From Flammula alnicola (taxonomy: Eukaryota; Basidiomycota; Agaricomycetes; Agaricales; Strophariaceae): a DNA stretch of 64,000 nt. Under the pieces are notes generated by a model. That model did no database searches. It worked only from the letters and a program-made list of their open reading frames with translations, and was not told the origin of the DNA. Below are positions 33,661-44,564 of the stretch, one piece after another. The number at the start of each line of letters is the position of its first letter. Position 1 is the stretch's first letter. The position numbers and the translations under genes are program-made. The stretch spans positions 434,001 through 498,000 of the forward strand of contig JADNRV010000010.1 of NCBI GenBank assembly GCA_015499995.1, read 5' to 3'.

Positions 33661-34410
33661 AAATTGACTAAGTTGAATGAATGAAAATTCTTGAACTCGG
33701 TTGCCTGGCCGACGATGCCGGCCATCAGCAGAGATATTTTGCACCATTCTCTGTTCCAAACAAGTTTACTTATACTTTGCAGCCTGCAACAGCCTCTGTT
33801 CTTTGATTTCTACTGCTGAGCGTTGAACGTTGAACACCTAGTATTTCATCATGATACACATGGCTTTCATTATAGATTCCTGCACCTTTCCATCGTTCCA
33901 TGAAAAAGCCGGTTCTCCGTACGTGCTAACAGGGCTCCCGACATACTTAAGTAAAACTGTATGAACCTCAAACTTATCAACGAGGCGAGTATATTTCGAT
34001 TTAAATCTTTTTCTAGTGCAACTGAGGTCGTACAAACTTTGTAAATCCTCCCAGCAGGTGAAATTTTGCCCTCATGCAGTTGTCCTTCACTGCGAGTGGC
34101 ACGCCAAAGAAAACATTGGAAACAAACAAAAACTTTAATCCATATGGGGATGCCAAGCCGAGACATTCTCAAAAAGTGGACTCAGGATAACCTCCTCGTC
34201 TGTTCAACTTTCACACACGAAACATACACCGTCTCCAAGGGCTTTTTGGCTGTGCGCGGTGGTGGAAGCTGAGGTATACATATTTCATCGCATATCGAAT
34301 GTCAACACTTTACCTGATGCGAAGCATCCACAGATTCCATGTCCTGCGACCCTCTCTAGCTAGGACTCTTCATTCAAGCGGATGGTAACGATAGGTGGCC
34401 TTTCTTTCAA
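33661..34410. other. Gene-free stretch
   Basis: No supported gene between the reductase relic and the membrane-protein gene. Overlapping frames at 33838-34272 on both strands carry no recognisable domain. Confidence 0.4.
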
Positions 34411-36546
34411 TTGATGGCAGCTATCTATCTTCACAACGCTATTTACGCCGGAAATCCTTCAGAGCTGCGGGACACACTAGAGCACTCGAGAAACTTATCT
34501 ACGATCTCCAGTGCTACACTTCTCACCAGTACAACACTGCATTCTCAACCAACTGAGCCACTGCTACACACCCCCACAACTGGAGCTGCTGCAGAGTCAT
34601 ATTTCGACCAGATATCTCGTCAACCGCGGAATCCAGATGGAACTCCAGCCCGCTTGCACTGGGACGACCCACTCGTCCTCAACATCGATCCTCATGCCGT
34701 TGGAGAGAAGAATCGGTGGCGAAGAAAGTCTGGAGGGCTTTCGCCGCGGTGGAAGAAAGTCAAGCTAATCTTGGAGATCGTCATAGGTGAGTTTTCTGCT
34801 CCACATATGTTTAGGTTGCCCCTGTGCCCCTGCTGGCTATTTTTGGCTCACTTCATAATAATCCATGTTTCATTGCTAATTCTTGATTGTTCGCCAGGTG
34901 CTTGGGCCATCTACAATACTGTACGATATTTCATGGCCTTCGCGATTTTTGGGCGCAATTCCCATGCTGGAAAGTCCTTTAGTTTTGCGCTAGGCACCAG
35001 CACAGGTATCGCCTTTTTTCTAGCTTTCTGCACCCAGGGCCTCTTCGTCGTCATGCACAAACTCCGCGTCCAGGCCCAGACTTTCCAAATCCTGACACGC
35101 ATCTGTTCTATTCTACACTATCTATCCTCCATATGCATCCTCGGCCCCGCCATCGTCAACTTTGTTGTGGTTTTTCTGTGGAAGAATTCAGCGGACTCTC
35201 CCTATAACCTCCAAAATCGTTGTCACGTCGATATCGACGTTGTGTGGTCTGTAACCCACAATTTATGCACGAACAAATCTGCCCCATGGAGTATCTGGCT
35301 TACGTTGTGCTCTGTCCGTCTTGCTCTGACTTTGGTTTTTCTTGTGAGTCTGCCCATCTTGAAATCTCTCAATGACACACATTAACCGAAATATCTTAAG
35401 CTCGTATACCATACCATCTCTTTCTTACAACCTGAACTTCCTCGCCGACCGCTACATGACCGCTTGCAATCAGAGTCATACCCCTCAGCACCATCAACCC
35501 CAGGGCGCCGTCCTTCCTTGGCATCAATGTTACCTCAAACTCCCAATGACCATCTTCATCCCCACCATCAAATCTCCGATTCCACGTTACGTGACTCCTA
35601 TCGGCCTCCAAGCAGGCTAGCTCGTCCGCGTTCGCGCTCCTCGGGCATGTCTGGAGAAACAGCCTGCGCTGAACCCATCTCGTTGGGGCGGTCAGCTCTG
35701 CCAGAGTCAGAAAACGAATGCGACGATCGCTTCCGCTCATATCTGGCTCAAATAGCCCAGGAAACAGAGGCCGCAGTGGAGTTTGCAAGGTTAGACCAAG
35801 TACCCTTCCCTGAGATCATCAGAAAAGACCCTCCTTCCCCCCCTTCTCCTCCCGGCCTCCCCCCTTCTTACTCTCGAAACGATGCCCGTTATGAAAATGA
35901 CGATGGTGATGAAGACTATGATGACCGATTTTATGGCCATAATGACAACAACATCTTCGACCTTCCTCCTATTCCTCCGGTTCTTGGTTATAACGAATTT
36001 GGGATGCCATATCCCCCAGACCAAAACGTGCGCATGCTCAATGGGTATATCAGGCGCATGCCGACTATCGAATCTATGGGCTCTGGTGAAGTCACGAACA
36101 GCATAGGAGCAAGCACGCGTCCAGGCGGGAGCGTCTACACGTCCAGCAGGCCTCCCACACGAAATACCCTGCTCTCCTTTTCCAGCAGTGCCGACTATGA
36201 AATGACGGGAAGCGCACCTCCGAGCCGGTCTAATAGTCTTTCGGCGCGTGTGGAGCTTCTGGCTGGGTTGGCGCCGGCGAGCGTGAATTCGCACGGGACG
36301 TCGGAACACGGGGAGTTGTTGGGCAGGGATATCGCGGTCAGGCGGGTTTCGAGCCCGACAAGCTTCCTCGAGCATCTTGGAGCTGGCGGTAGCGCCGACA
36401 CATATTCCAGTGGTGGGAGTCGCGGGACGACTACTACGTCGTATCATACTGCCACGATGGGAAGTTCACACGATTCCTATCCTCCTGTTTCTGTCAGTTC
36501 GACTCAACCAAAAGGCTCTGACCATGAGCACGAGCATGCAACATAA
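34411..36546 (+). CDS. Four-helix membrane protein with long disordered tail, unknown
   Basis: Predicted 655 residues from exons 34411-34786, 34898-35343 and 35401-36546; the first intron is 111 nt, a multiple of three, and open, but removing it restores GAWAIYNT at a standard GTGAGT..CAG pair. The N-terminal 120 residues are polar and end in a basic patch (RWRRKSGG, PRWKKVKL). Four hydrophobic segments follow at about 126-143, 153-178, 195-219 and 255-278 (YNTVRYFMAFAIF; GTSTGIAFFLAFCTQGLFVV; ICILGPAIVNFVVVFLW; SVRLALTLVFLLVYHTI). The remaining ~375 residues are Ser/Pro rich, with an acidic run of D/E/Y around 490 (DDGDEDYDDR) and a Ser/Thr/Gly-rich end, and are probably cytosolic. I do not recognise the family. 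A role at a membrane with phosphorylation-dependent tail interactions is only a guess. Confidence 0.75.
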
Positions 36547-37035
36547 ACTTCAACATCAACCCGTAAGTCGACGGAACGGCCTTTATTACGTTCCTTTTAT
36601 TTCCTTCGCTTTTCTTCCTTGCTCCATCGTTCAGCTTTTACGTATCAGTTGGATTATACCCGCTTTCGATTAGATCATGTCTCTCTTTTCTACAACCTAT
36701 CACGAACAAGGACCCTATATCCATTTCATCGTGGACTTGGCTTGGATTGAACGCTATACGAAATTGTCACGGTCTATTACTCTCGAAGTTTGAAGGAGGA
36801 AAACCTTGCCAGTAGACCAATATTGTACTTAATAGCTATTGCATATATGAAAAAATCTCCGATCCTATCTCACCCATTTGTAAGACCCAGTTGAAGGCAG
36901 TTGACTCCAGGTTGACGCGTTGACGGCCAAACTCTACGGCCAATAATTTGAGTAAATACTAAATAAAGCTTTAAATAAAGCCCCATTGTCACAAAAATAA
37001 CTTGTCACACTCGTAAGACTTTCCTCCAGACCATC
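36547..37035. other. Promoter region of the TFIIE-beta gene
   Basis: A 489-bp spacer. An ACGCGT word occurs at about 36916-36921, some 115 bp before the TFIIE-beta start, and a TAAATAAAGC-type A/T-rich repeat at 36959-36981. No gene seen. Confidence 0.4.
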
Positions 37036-38197
37036 ATGTCGAAGCTCGCAAGGGACGCAGCGTCGTTCAAGTCGACTCTTCAACGACAAGACTATAGCTC
37101 ATGGCATTCACAACCAAAACCATCAACTTCCGCTAGCAGTTCAACGGCAGGAGGAGCGGGAACAGGGTTGGCGATAGCTGGAGAGAGCTCGCACCCGCCG
37201 GGGCACAAGAAGAAACGCCCAAAGACGAGTATGCATGCATTGTCTTTTGTGGCTCTTCGTGCGCCCATGGTGAATGTTCGTCAGGTATCGTGTATTCGCA
37301 GCCTGCAGACACGGGTTCGGGCACCAATATCAACACCCAACTCGTGTATGCCGTGAATCACCTCAAGGTGAGTCATGTTCAAGGTGGCACTTTTGTTGTT
37401 GTTGATCATGTTTCTGCTCTAGGGGACGCCAAATCCTATGCGTCTGCAGGACTTGGCCATCGTAACGGAAACGGCGCTTGATACAGACCCTGTCTTGCTG
37501 GAAAAATTCAAAGCTCATGACAAGATTCAGTACGACCCAAAGACTGACCTTTATTCCTACAAAGTAAGGGTTCGTTTTATATCAAAAGATACCTCTTTTT
37601 GACCAAGTCTTAGCACGAATATACCTTCCGCAATAAAGCGGCTTTGTTGACGGAGATTCAACGGCAAACACGGAAAGGAGGAGGAATCTCTGTACGGGCT
37701 CTCAAAGAGTCTTGGAAGGAGGCCCCGCAGGCGATCGAAGAGCTGGAGAAGGAAGGAGAGGTGTTGGTGACACGGACGGTCAAGGACGGTCAACTGAGGA
37801 TGGTGTTCTGGAACGAGATCAAGCCAACAGAAGAGAACGGGGGCCTGCAGGTCGAGAAAGGTAAATTGATGCCCGTCCTGTTTCGAATGCTTGTTACTCA
37901 CTGCATAATTAGAATTTTATGATCTGTGGCATTCGCTGAAAGTGCCCAACGACGTCGATTTATTGAAACAACTTGCCTCAGGTAACGTCTTTCCGTAGTT
38001 TGTCTCTACCTTATACTTACGGCTTTGCAGAGGGTTTGCAGGTCACTGCTGCAGAGGCTGTCGTGCCCAAAGCACCTACGACGAAGAAGAAAGGGAAACG
38101 CGGCGGTGCCCCTCGTCAACGTCAAGTACGGATCACGAACACCCATCTCAAAGGCGAGATCGACCTTCAACGAGACTATGCGAATCATACAAAATAA
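37036..38197 (+). CDS. TFA2: Transcription initiation factor TFIIE, beta subunit
   Basis: TFIIE-beta joins TFIIE-alpha at RNA polymerase II promoters and recruits TFIIH. Predicted 299 residues from six exons: 37036-37228, 37285-37367, 37423-37563, 37614-37860, 37913-37981, 38031-38197. The start MSKLARDAASFKSTL, a Ser/Gly-rich linker and a basic KKKRPK patch precede the tandem winged-helix core: NTQLVYAVNHLKGTPNPMRL and FKAHDKIQYDPKTDLYSYK (first), then EYTFRNKAALLTEIQRQTRK, GISVRALKESWKEA and EELEKEGEVLVTRT (second), followed by EFYDLWHSLKVPN. The C-terminus is basic (TTKKKGKRGGAPRQRQVRITNTHL), as in other TFIIE-beta proteins. Length and order of elements match the family well. The 3' end lies only 75 bp from the convergent small heat-shock gene. 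Confidence 0.94.
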
Positions 38198-38272
38198 ATC
38201 TTGGTGTTGTCGTTGTCGATTGTATATTCTAGTGAACACGTAATTACTCCCTCCCTATTCTAATATACAGAT

Positions 38273-38908
38273 TTATAAAATCTGAATTCTCTGGGGATCT
38301 TGGACCTGACCTGTTTTGTGTTTTGGGAAAGTCAAACTCAAAACGCCATTTTCCATGGAGGCCTTGATGTCGGCTGCCTGTTTGCCGTCAGAAAAACTTC
38401 GGAAGTCTTGAGAGATAGTTTCGGCCCCTTACCTCGACGCCGAGAGGGAGATGCAACGTCCGTAAGAATTTCCCATATCGTATCTCCCGAGTGGCATACC
38501 CGGACTCCTCTAAACCGTCAAGCAGCTTGTTTTCAGCTGTGACCGTAAGCCGCTCGTTGTGAACCTCGATGTTGACGTCTTCCTTTTTGACGCCCGGGAG
38601 CTCCAGCCTGACTGTAACAAGGTTCTCTTCCTGGTTCTCGTGCAGGTCCATCCTGTTACGTTGATCACCCATCAGAGGGCTCTTTTGTCAGCGTCTGGCC
38701 ATCGGCGAGGTCGGTGGTCGGAGAAGCGGGCCACCTACCTCGGTTTAAATGCGCTAAGGGCTGCGTCGTGAGTAGGGCGATCATTCTCCGTCGCGTTGTC
38801 GTTGTGGGCCACGCTGACGCGCCCCATTCGGGAGCTCAAGGAGTCTTCAAAGAATCGGTCGAAATCAAGGAATGGTTCATAGTCGTAATTGGACGAAGAT
38901 GTTGGCAT
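38273..38908 (-). CDS. HSP20: Small heat-shock protein, Hsp20/alpha-crystallin family
   Basis: ATP-independent chaperones that hold unfolding proteins during stress. Predicted 164 residues from exons (minus) 38908-38739, 38652-38433 and 38377-38273. The N-terminal arm contains FLDFDRFFEDSLSSR. The alpha-crystallin domain begins at MDLHENQEENLVTVRLELPG and continues VKKEDVNIEVHNERLTV, GYATREIRYGKFLRTLHLP and, after the last intron, ADIKASMENGVLSLTFPK, with the final GVLSLTFPK matching the family's G-V-L-x-L/I-x-x-P strand. Short C-terminal extension with an I-x-I-like end (RIQIL), the motif that caps neighbouring subunits. The intron positions keep each beta strand whole. A perfect heat-shock element lies about 236 bp upstream. 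Size (about 18 kDa) is normal. Confidence 0.93.
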
Positions 38909-40093
38909 TCTGTCTGACGGGCGTAAAATTTAGGCTTTACGACCACGATAAGCTCGAGTATGAGGACGAAAGGTTCAAGGAAGGCAACTATGGAACACAT
39001 GCGAAACCCGTATGTTTTATGCTTTCATATTTCACAGGCAGATTTCACCGGTTCACTCTCGTATAAGATTCAGAATACTTTGGCCAATGGCGGCTGCTCC
39101 TGGCCATTTCTGGGGTCATTCTATACGACGACAGACACCTGGGGAAAGTTCTGGAAAAAAAAGGGTCAGTTACACTACCGGGGAAGATCTGCGGTTCGCT
39201 TATTTGGGTTCTTTGTTTAATATTACGACGGTCTAGCTCGAAATTTTGGAGGTCCAGACCACAGTTGGGGCCGAACAGACTCGCGGGCACTAATAATAAA
39301 GTGCTTGACTGGACGACAAAAACCTCACTATTACACTATATGTGATTAGTTGGGTTCATGTGCTTGGAGTGATGTTGAATGTCTGAATGGATCTATCAAG
39401 CTCTTGCATCTAATTTTCCGAGGAACGGAAATGGTACATATGATCGCCAGCAGGGAAGATGTGATATTTATGGTATCCGGTATGGCGTTTATTTTCTAGC
39501 ATCCAATGAGATTGTTTTTGTTTTAAAGATCTGAGAGGTAGTACCGACTTATATACTAGTACTGTTCATAACCATGGAAATCACTGAAGGACCAACGTCC
39601 AAATATAAACCTATTAGTAAGTTTGTAGCTTACAATTTATCGCACGGACTCCTGTCATATAAACTCGAGTACACCAGTCAAAAAGATCGCTTTCAGGACT
39701 CCTCATCGAGTGTGAATTTAAATTAAGACTTTTGGCTGCGAGTTAGAGTTACTAACAAAGGCATGTTTGACAGTGCGCCACACACCAGCGCGGGAGCCAA
39801 ATCAAGGCATTGAACCAGGCGTATTGCATTACAAACCCAGCGTTCAATTTCCATATTGTGAATACATTGATGCAAGGAAAATGGCTGGAATATATGCCTT
39901 GCTTCTATCCACCTACCGCTAATGTGATGCCAAATTGATCTGAAGTCGACATCGCTGAGGACCAATGTGAGCCATCAAGAATTCTGCGATTTCCAACATC
40001 TTTTCCACGCCACTTTATGGCTTCTAAATTATAAGGATGTTACCAGCGCTAACTCAGATTTTCAGCGCCCCAAGCTGCGTACAGCATCAGTAC
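38909..40093. other. Upstream region of HSP20 and gene-free DNA
   Basis: The proximal ~300 bp is the HSP20 promoter. Further right the DNA is A/T-rich; a minus-strand frame at 39723-39965 and small plus frames have no recognisable product. Confidence 0.4.
39144..39156. promoter_or_regulatory. Perfect three-unit heat-shock element upstream of HSP20
   Basis: GAAAGTTCTGGAA reads GAA-nn-TTC-nn-GAA with exact spacing, the binding site of a heat-shock factor trimer. It is about 236 bp upstream of the HSP20 start codon (which is on the minus strand). Position and spacing together make it a strong candidate for the stress control of this gene. Confidence 0.7.
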
Positions 40094-40667
40094 CTCGACG
40101 CTGTTGCGTAGTCGTGCCAGCGCTCTTAACAGGCCTAATCGGGACTTCCTGTTAAGACCGTCTGGGACACTCCAAAAACAAAAGGCGTGACCTTCCCTTA
40201 CAATTTGGCGGGGAGAAATCCAAATATTATCTGGACACTCACTCATCACATATATAAATACCAAAGCTTGTGAGATGATTGATACGACCATTCTAGCTCT
40301 TCTCAGAGCCTTTATTTTGTTTGTGGGAACCTCTGAGGGTGCAGACAGCTTCGCCTTGACTTGAGCCTGCTTAGTGGTATGCACAGCCACCATGGAAAAT
40401 GCCCTCCCACTTGAACGCTTCATGAGACTCGCAGTCCAAAATAAAAACCGGAAAAATACCAAAAGGCTTCGGAACACTATTGTCTCAAAGTTCTGCTCCA
40501 AAAAATTATTTAAAACTGAGCCCAATGGTAACAAAATAATTCAGAGTTGTAAGGGCATGTCACCGCCTTTTGTTTTTGGAGTGTCACAGACGGTCTTAAC
40601 AGGAAGTCCTCCCGATTAGGTCTGTTAAGAGCGCTGGCACGAGACTAGCTGTTGCATACATCAGTAC
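40085..40667. mobile_element. MITE-like inverted-repeat element with 9-bp flanking direct repeat
   Basis: A 565-bp element (40094-40658) lies between two copies of CATCAGTAC (40085-40093 and 40659-40667), a likely target-site duplication. Near-terminal inverted repeats of about 85-100 bp run 40111-40206 and 40545-40643; shared words include CGTGCCAGCGCTCTTAACAG and GACACTCCAAAAACAAAAGG. Each arm also contains its own small hairpin (CTTAACAGG..CCTGTTAAG at 40125-40156; the counterpart at 40595-40629). The extreme 17 or so bases at each end do not match. The interior has no transposase; the long minus-strand frame over the left arm and interior (40049-40534) has no domain and is a by-product. 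Long arms with a 9-bp duplication suggest a Mutator-type origin; that is inference. Confidence 0.78.
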
Positions 40668-43646
40668 GGAACTGATGACTTCGGACCCTTTGATTACATA
40701 TGCAACTTTGGCGCTAATTCTGTTCTTTCGGCCGAAATAATAATTCAGGCTGAAGGCGCTACAACTGCTACATCACAGCTATGTGTTACATGAGAACTTG
40801 TCACGGATGCCATAAAAGAGAGGAAGTCCTCTCGCATATGCAATTCTTGTAGTCGTCGTACGACTCCCTGGCCATGATCCTGTTTGTCACGCCAGGAGTA
40901 AAGCCATTATCACTTTTTTGTCATAAGTAAGTTCGAAGGTAATTCAAGGCGGAAACTGCTGGTAAGGCTCATGAAATTAAGAACTGTCAAGGGACGACAT
41001 GGATGTGGTCTTCACTAAGTTACTGTCTCATCTCGGTAAAGTGCTTTAACACCGATGAACAATTTCCTTACATAGTCCCTGGAGGACCTTCAAGTTCCTC
41101 TGTCAGCAGGCAAGATGCTTTCAGTATGCGTCGGACATTAATGGCTTCGAACGTCCAACTGTATGCCCCTGAAAGAAAAGTCATGCCTTTCAAATCACAA
41201 ATTCTCCTGGTGCAGCAGCAGGGTAAAGATTCATAATTTAAATAATGACACCCATAGTCGACTCCGGTCACGGCTTCGACAGATTTTTGTTCGAGAAGGA
41301 GACTATCGTACGGACGGCTTTAGTGAAGTTGAGCATTTCTAAGACCCTTAACCGTGTTTGTCGGGGGCTGCGAACTGACCCCTGAATGTACCGCGTGTGG
41401 AGCATGGCAGTCAGCCAGTATAATTTATCATATCTTCTTGGGTATTGGCGTTACAACAGTGCGGGCATATACTTTCACAGGCAGACTCAAGACAGTGATT
41501 AGGCTCTAGTGATTGATAGTTAACAAAACCCCATCAGTATAGTCATTGAAATTATCCGGTATCTTCAAATTACTGTTAAACCAGTTCGAGATTATTCCAA
41601 GTTGAAGCAAGCTTAGTTCGAACCGTCAGATTGTCCACTGACAGCGGAGATGGATCTGTGAAATTGTGGGATTTATTGTAAAGCATCCAACTTCAAGTTA
41701 GCCTATCAGGGAAGGCAACTTAAAGTCGTACGCATATGATTCAAAATATTTGGAACGGTATGCGAAAAGGTAGCCAAGGGTCTGGCTGTTTCACGAGAGG
41801 CTATGCTCAGAGTGGGCCTGGCATTCATTCTACCAAAGATAAGCTGCTCAGAATACATAAACGATCAGATGGCTACATGGGCGTAATATATGAGCTACCC
41901 ACTACATATCCATCTGGCATAGCGTTCCTGCAGTGAAGCCCTAAAATGCAGGGCACTCACCTCGAGCCAGCAATGCCCATAAGGAGGAGGCAGCTGTCCC
42001 CGCGAGATCGCCGTCGGAATTCTTATCCGTGTCATCATTATTTCAGCATATACATATATATATATTGGCTTAACACCGACTGTTTATGTCCAGCCAGCGT
42101 ATGACCGCCGGTTGAATTCAAGCTTCAGGGAAAGAAGCTGTCATTAGGTATTTGTTTCCACATTGACATCAACCAAGGTTACTGTGTATGCCTCATGCGC
42201 GTGCTTATCGGTCTGTACCATATGATGATAGCCTTCATAATTCTCGAAAGTCATCTGTCCTTGTCCTTTCAAACGCCAAAAATGAATGATTGACTGCACT
42301 TATTTTCAATGTCTGACTATTTCTCCTCTTTTCGGGACGTTATCTGCCGGGAAGGCTGAGGCATGGCTCAAAAGCACTGCCAGGTCAATAAACAAAGCTG
42401 TAATATTCCATGCAGTAACTCAGACAATTGAATTCAGTGGGATGAAGGTCAGGGGAAACTTCGCGCCGTCTAATATATTCAAAGTTCGTCTCCTTACTTC
42501 CTTTTTGACGTCTATAACGGAACTCGGTGGGGCCTAGCTATTCTCGCGGCAGGATCTCATCTGCATGCCACACCACCCGAGACTCTGACGGATTTATTCA
42601 CTAGCAAGGGTTGCACGTACCGAACGAGTGGTTTACTTTATGATTTTTAATTAAATTAACTGCTAGACACGTTCGAGGGCCAGCCTTGACAGGACTGATG
42701 TCTTACTTCAGTAAATTATTAACCTTCTGGGAGACAGATGGCATTATTGAGTCATGCACATTACGACGAAGTTCCTGAAAATCACACCTCCACATTGACC
42801 GCTCATGGTTGTGAACCACGGTCCAAACTTTGACGAAGTCCGGATCCTTGGATTATTATGCCTATTCCAGTAGTTTGGTCCCAGCTTCGCCAACGGTGGG
42901 CGCGATTGCAGATATTGCGACACAACGGATAGTAGCACACCAGTAAGCATATGCCAGAACTTTCCATAATGTGCCGAAAATGCAAAATTCCCCATTAACC
43001 TAACGTAGCTGGGCAAAGACTCAACGAATCAGATTAATCAAGGGTCAACATAAGGTGAAAGGACAACAATAACCTACAGTTTGGAAGTGGTGGTTTGGCT
43101 CACTGAATGACTCATGACGGTGGGCATGTACTATCAGTGTAAACACCGCCGGGGAGAGGCTTGAAGCCTACACTTGGGGTGATGCCATGATAGTTGGTGG
43201 TTTGTGATTGATTTGGAGAATATAGGGACTCTCGTTCAAGGGAGAGTGAAGACCTGGAGTGCCGATACGTTAAGGTTGGCAATCACTAGCTTTACGATGT
43301 AAATTACATCCAGATTGGGCAAGAGTCTTATCGAATGTATGCGGCCGCCTTCAAACACAGAGAGACCGTCCTAGAGCCGTGTTCCCCTCGATACGTTGCA
43401 GGGAGACGTATGAAAAAGGAGTTTTTTTTATAGCTGCTCGGCAAGAATGAAAAGGATGGAACCCCAGAGAGATAAGATAACGCATGTTCCTTAGCGCACC
43501 TCCCAAGTAACAAGGTTCTCGGCGACGATGCGAGGCCCGAACAGGTGCTATCAGTTGTCAAACCTCAAGAAAGATGAGAATCCACGAAATGCAGGTACAA
43601 AGTACGCCAATGAAAAGGAGTTACATGCCGGCATCGGAGAATAATT
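40668..43646. other. Gene-free stretch with possible WD40 crumbs
   Basis: No supported gene. At 41600-41681 a short frame reads VRLSTDSGDGSVKLWDLL before a stop, which looks like the end of one WD40 repeat, but nothing continues it. A (TA)n microsatellite lies at about 42049-42066. Frames at 41736-41936, 42286-42537 and 42744-43016 (minus) lack any recognisable domain. Confidence 0.35.
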
Positions 43647-44564
43647 TCACTCTGGATTTTTCTTCTTCTTTTTCGGCTTCCTAGTGGTTTCGCTAGTTTC
43701 GCTTGGTTCATTTGCTGGGGTCTCCCTCTCGCGTTTCGTTTTCGCCTTCTTTCGGCGGGCGCCGTCGATGATGGCTTCGGAGTTAGACATTGCAATCGTA
43801 CTTGACGCGGTCTGGATGTCTTTAGGGTCAACGACACCTACGGGTTTCAAAAAGGTTGTTGTTGGAGGGTGGATAACATTCTTTCGATTCTGCGACCGAA
43901 GGTCAACGCCAACGCCACCGTTTTCAAAGATCGCCTCTCGTGCGGTCTTGGGATTTTTGGAATCTTTGGATTTTTTCAGTTGTTCAAAGCCACGCAGCTG
44001 CCCCGATGTCCCTGACGCAGATATTGATATAGGCCTCGGGTGGATCTTGCGTCCCGCCGATGGCGGGGTAGGAGTGGGTAGCCTAGGTGTACTTGCGGCA
44101 GTTGCATCTGGCGCCGAAGGCTATAATAACAGGTAGATATCAGTCGAATAGACCGCAAGGGTTACTATCGACATTGGGAAATTTACCACCAAGGAAACCT
44201 CATCTCCTTTCTTATTGAAAACGCGTCGACCTGTTGCTCTCCTGACGGGAATATCAAGGCCATTGACATCGCTTCCCATGTCATCCTTTCCTGAAAAAAG
44301 GAAGGGTAGATATGACTCCTCATGGACGTCCGAAGATCTATGCCACGTTGAGAAACTGTCAGTTGTGCAGGAAAACAGGACTTACTCTGATTTTATGTCC
44401 TTCTCTACTCCCCATGAGTCTCGAACGACCTGACTAACCTCCCATTTCCCATCATCCTGAACTTCTGCTCGGTCAAGTTCAACTTCCTTCAGTTGTTTAG
44501 CGCGGTGGGCGTTTTGCATGAACCGAAGGCTAAGCGTGCTAGTGCTGAGGGATTTGCTTGTCAT
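43647..44564 (-). CDS. MPP6: Mpp6-family nuclear exosome cofactor
   Basis: Mpp6 (MPHOSPH6) binds the nuclear RNA exosome, tethers the Mtr4 helicase and helps in pre-rRNA and snoRNA processing. Predicted 267 residues from exons (minus) 44564-44386, 44337-44187 and 44120-43647. The family signature is at the very N-terminus: STLSLRFMQNAHRAKQLKE, the helix that other Mpp6 proteins begin with (LSxxxLxLKFMQRA), followed by a Trp in DDGKWEVSQ. The middle contains PVRRATGRRVFNKKG, and the C-terminus is very basic (ARRKKAKTKRERE, TTRKPKKKKK), fitting a nuclear RNA-binding protein. For the second intron two donors keep the phase (GTAAAT at 44186 or GTAACC 21 nt further on); I chose the first, so seven residues (VNFPMSI) are uncertain. 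It is longer than yeast Mpp6. Confidence 0.82.

Noticed and set aside
35791..36447. 218-residue minus-strand frame opposite the four-helix membrane protein
   Set aside because: Arg/Ala-rich shadow of a low-complexity Ser/Pro coding region.
40049..40534. 161-residue minus-strand frame overlapping the MITE
   Set aside because: It starts inside the element and crosses the left inverted arm, shows no domain, and its mirror strand is equally open; best seen as a by-product of the inverted repeat.
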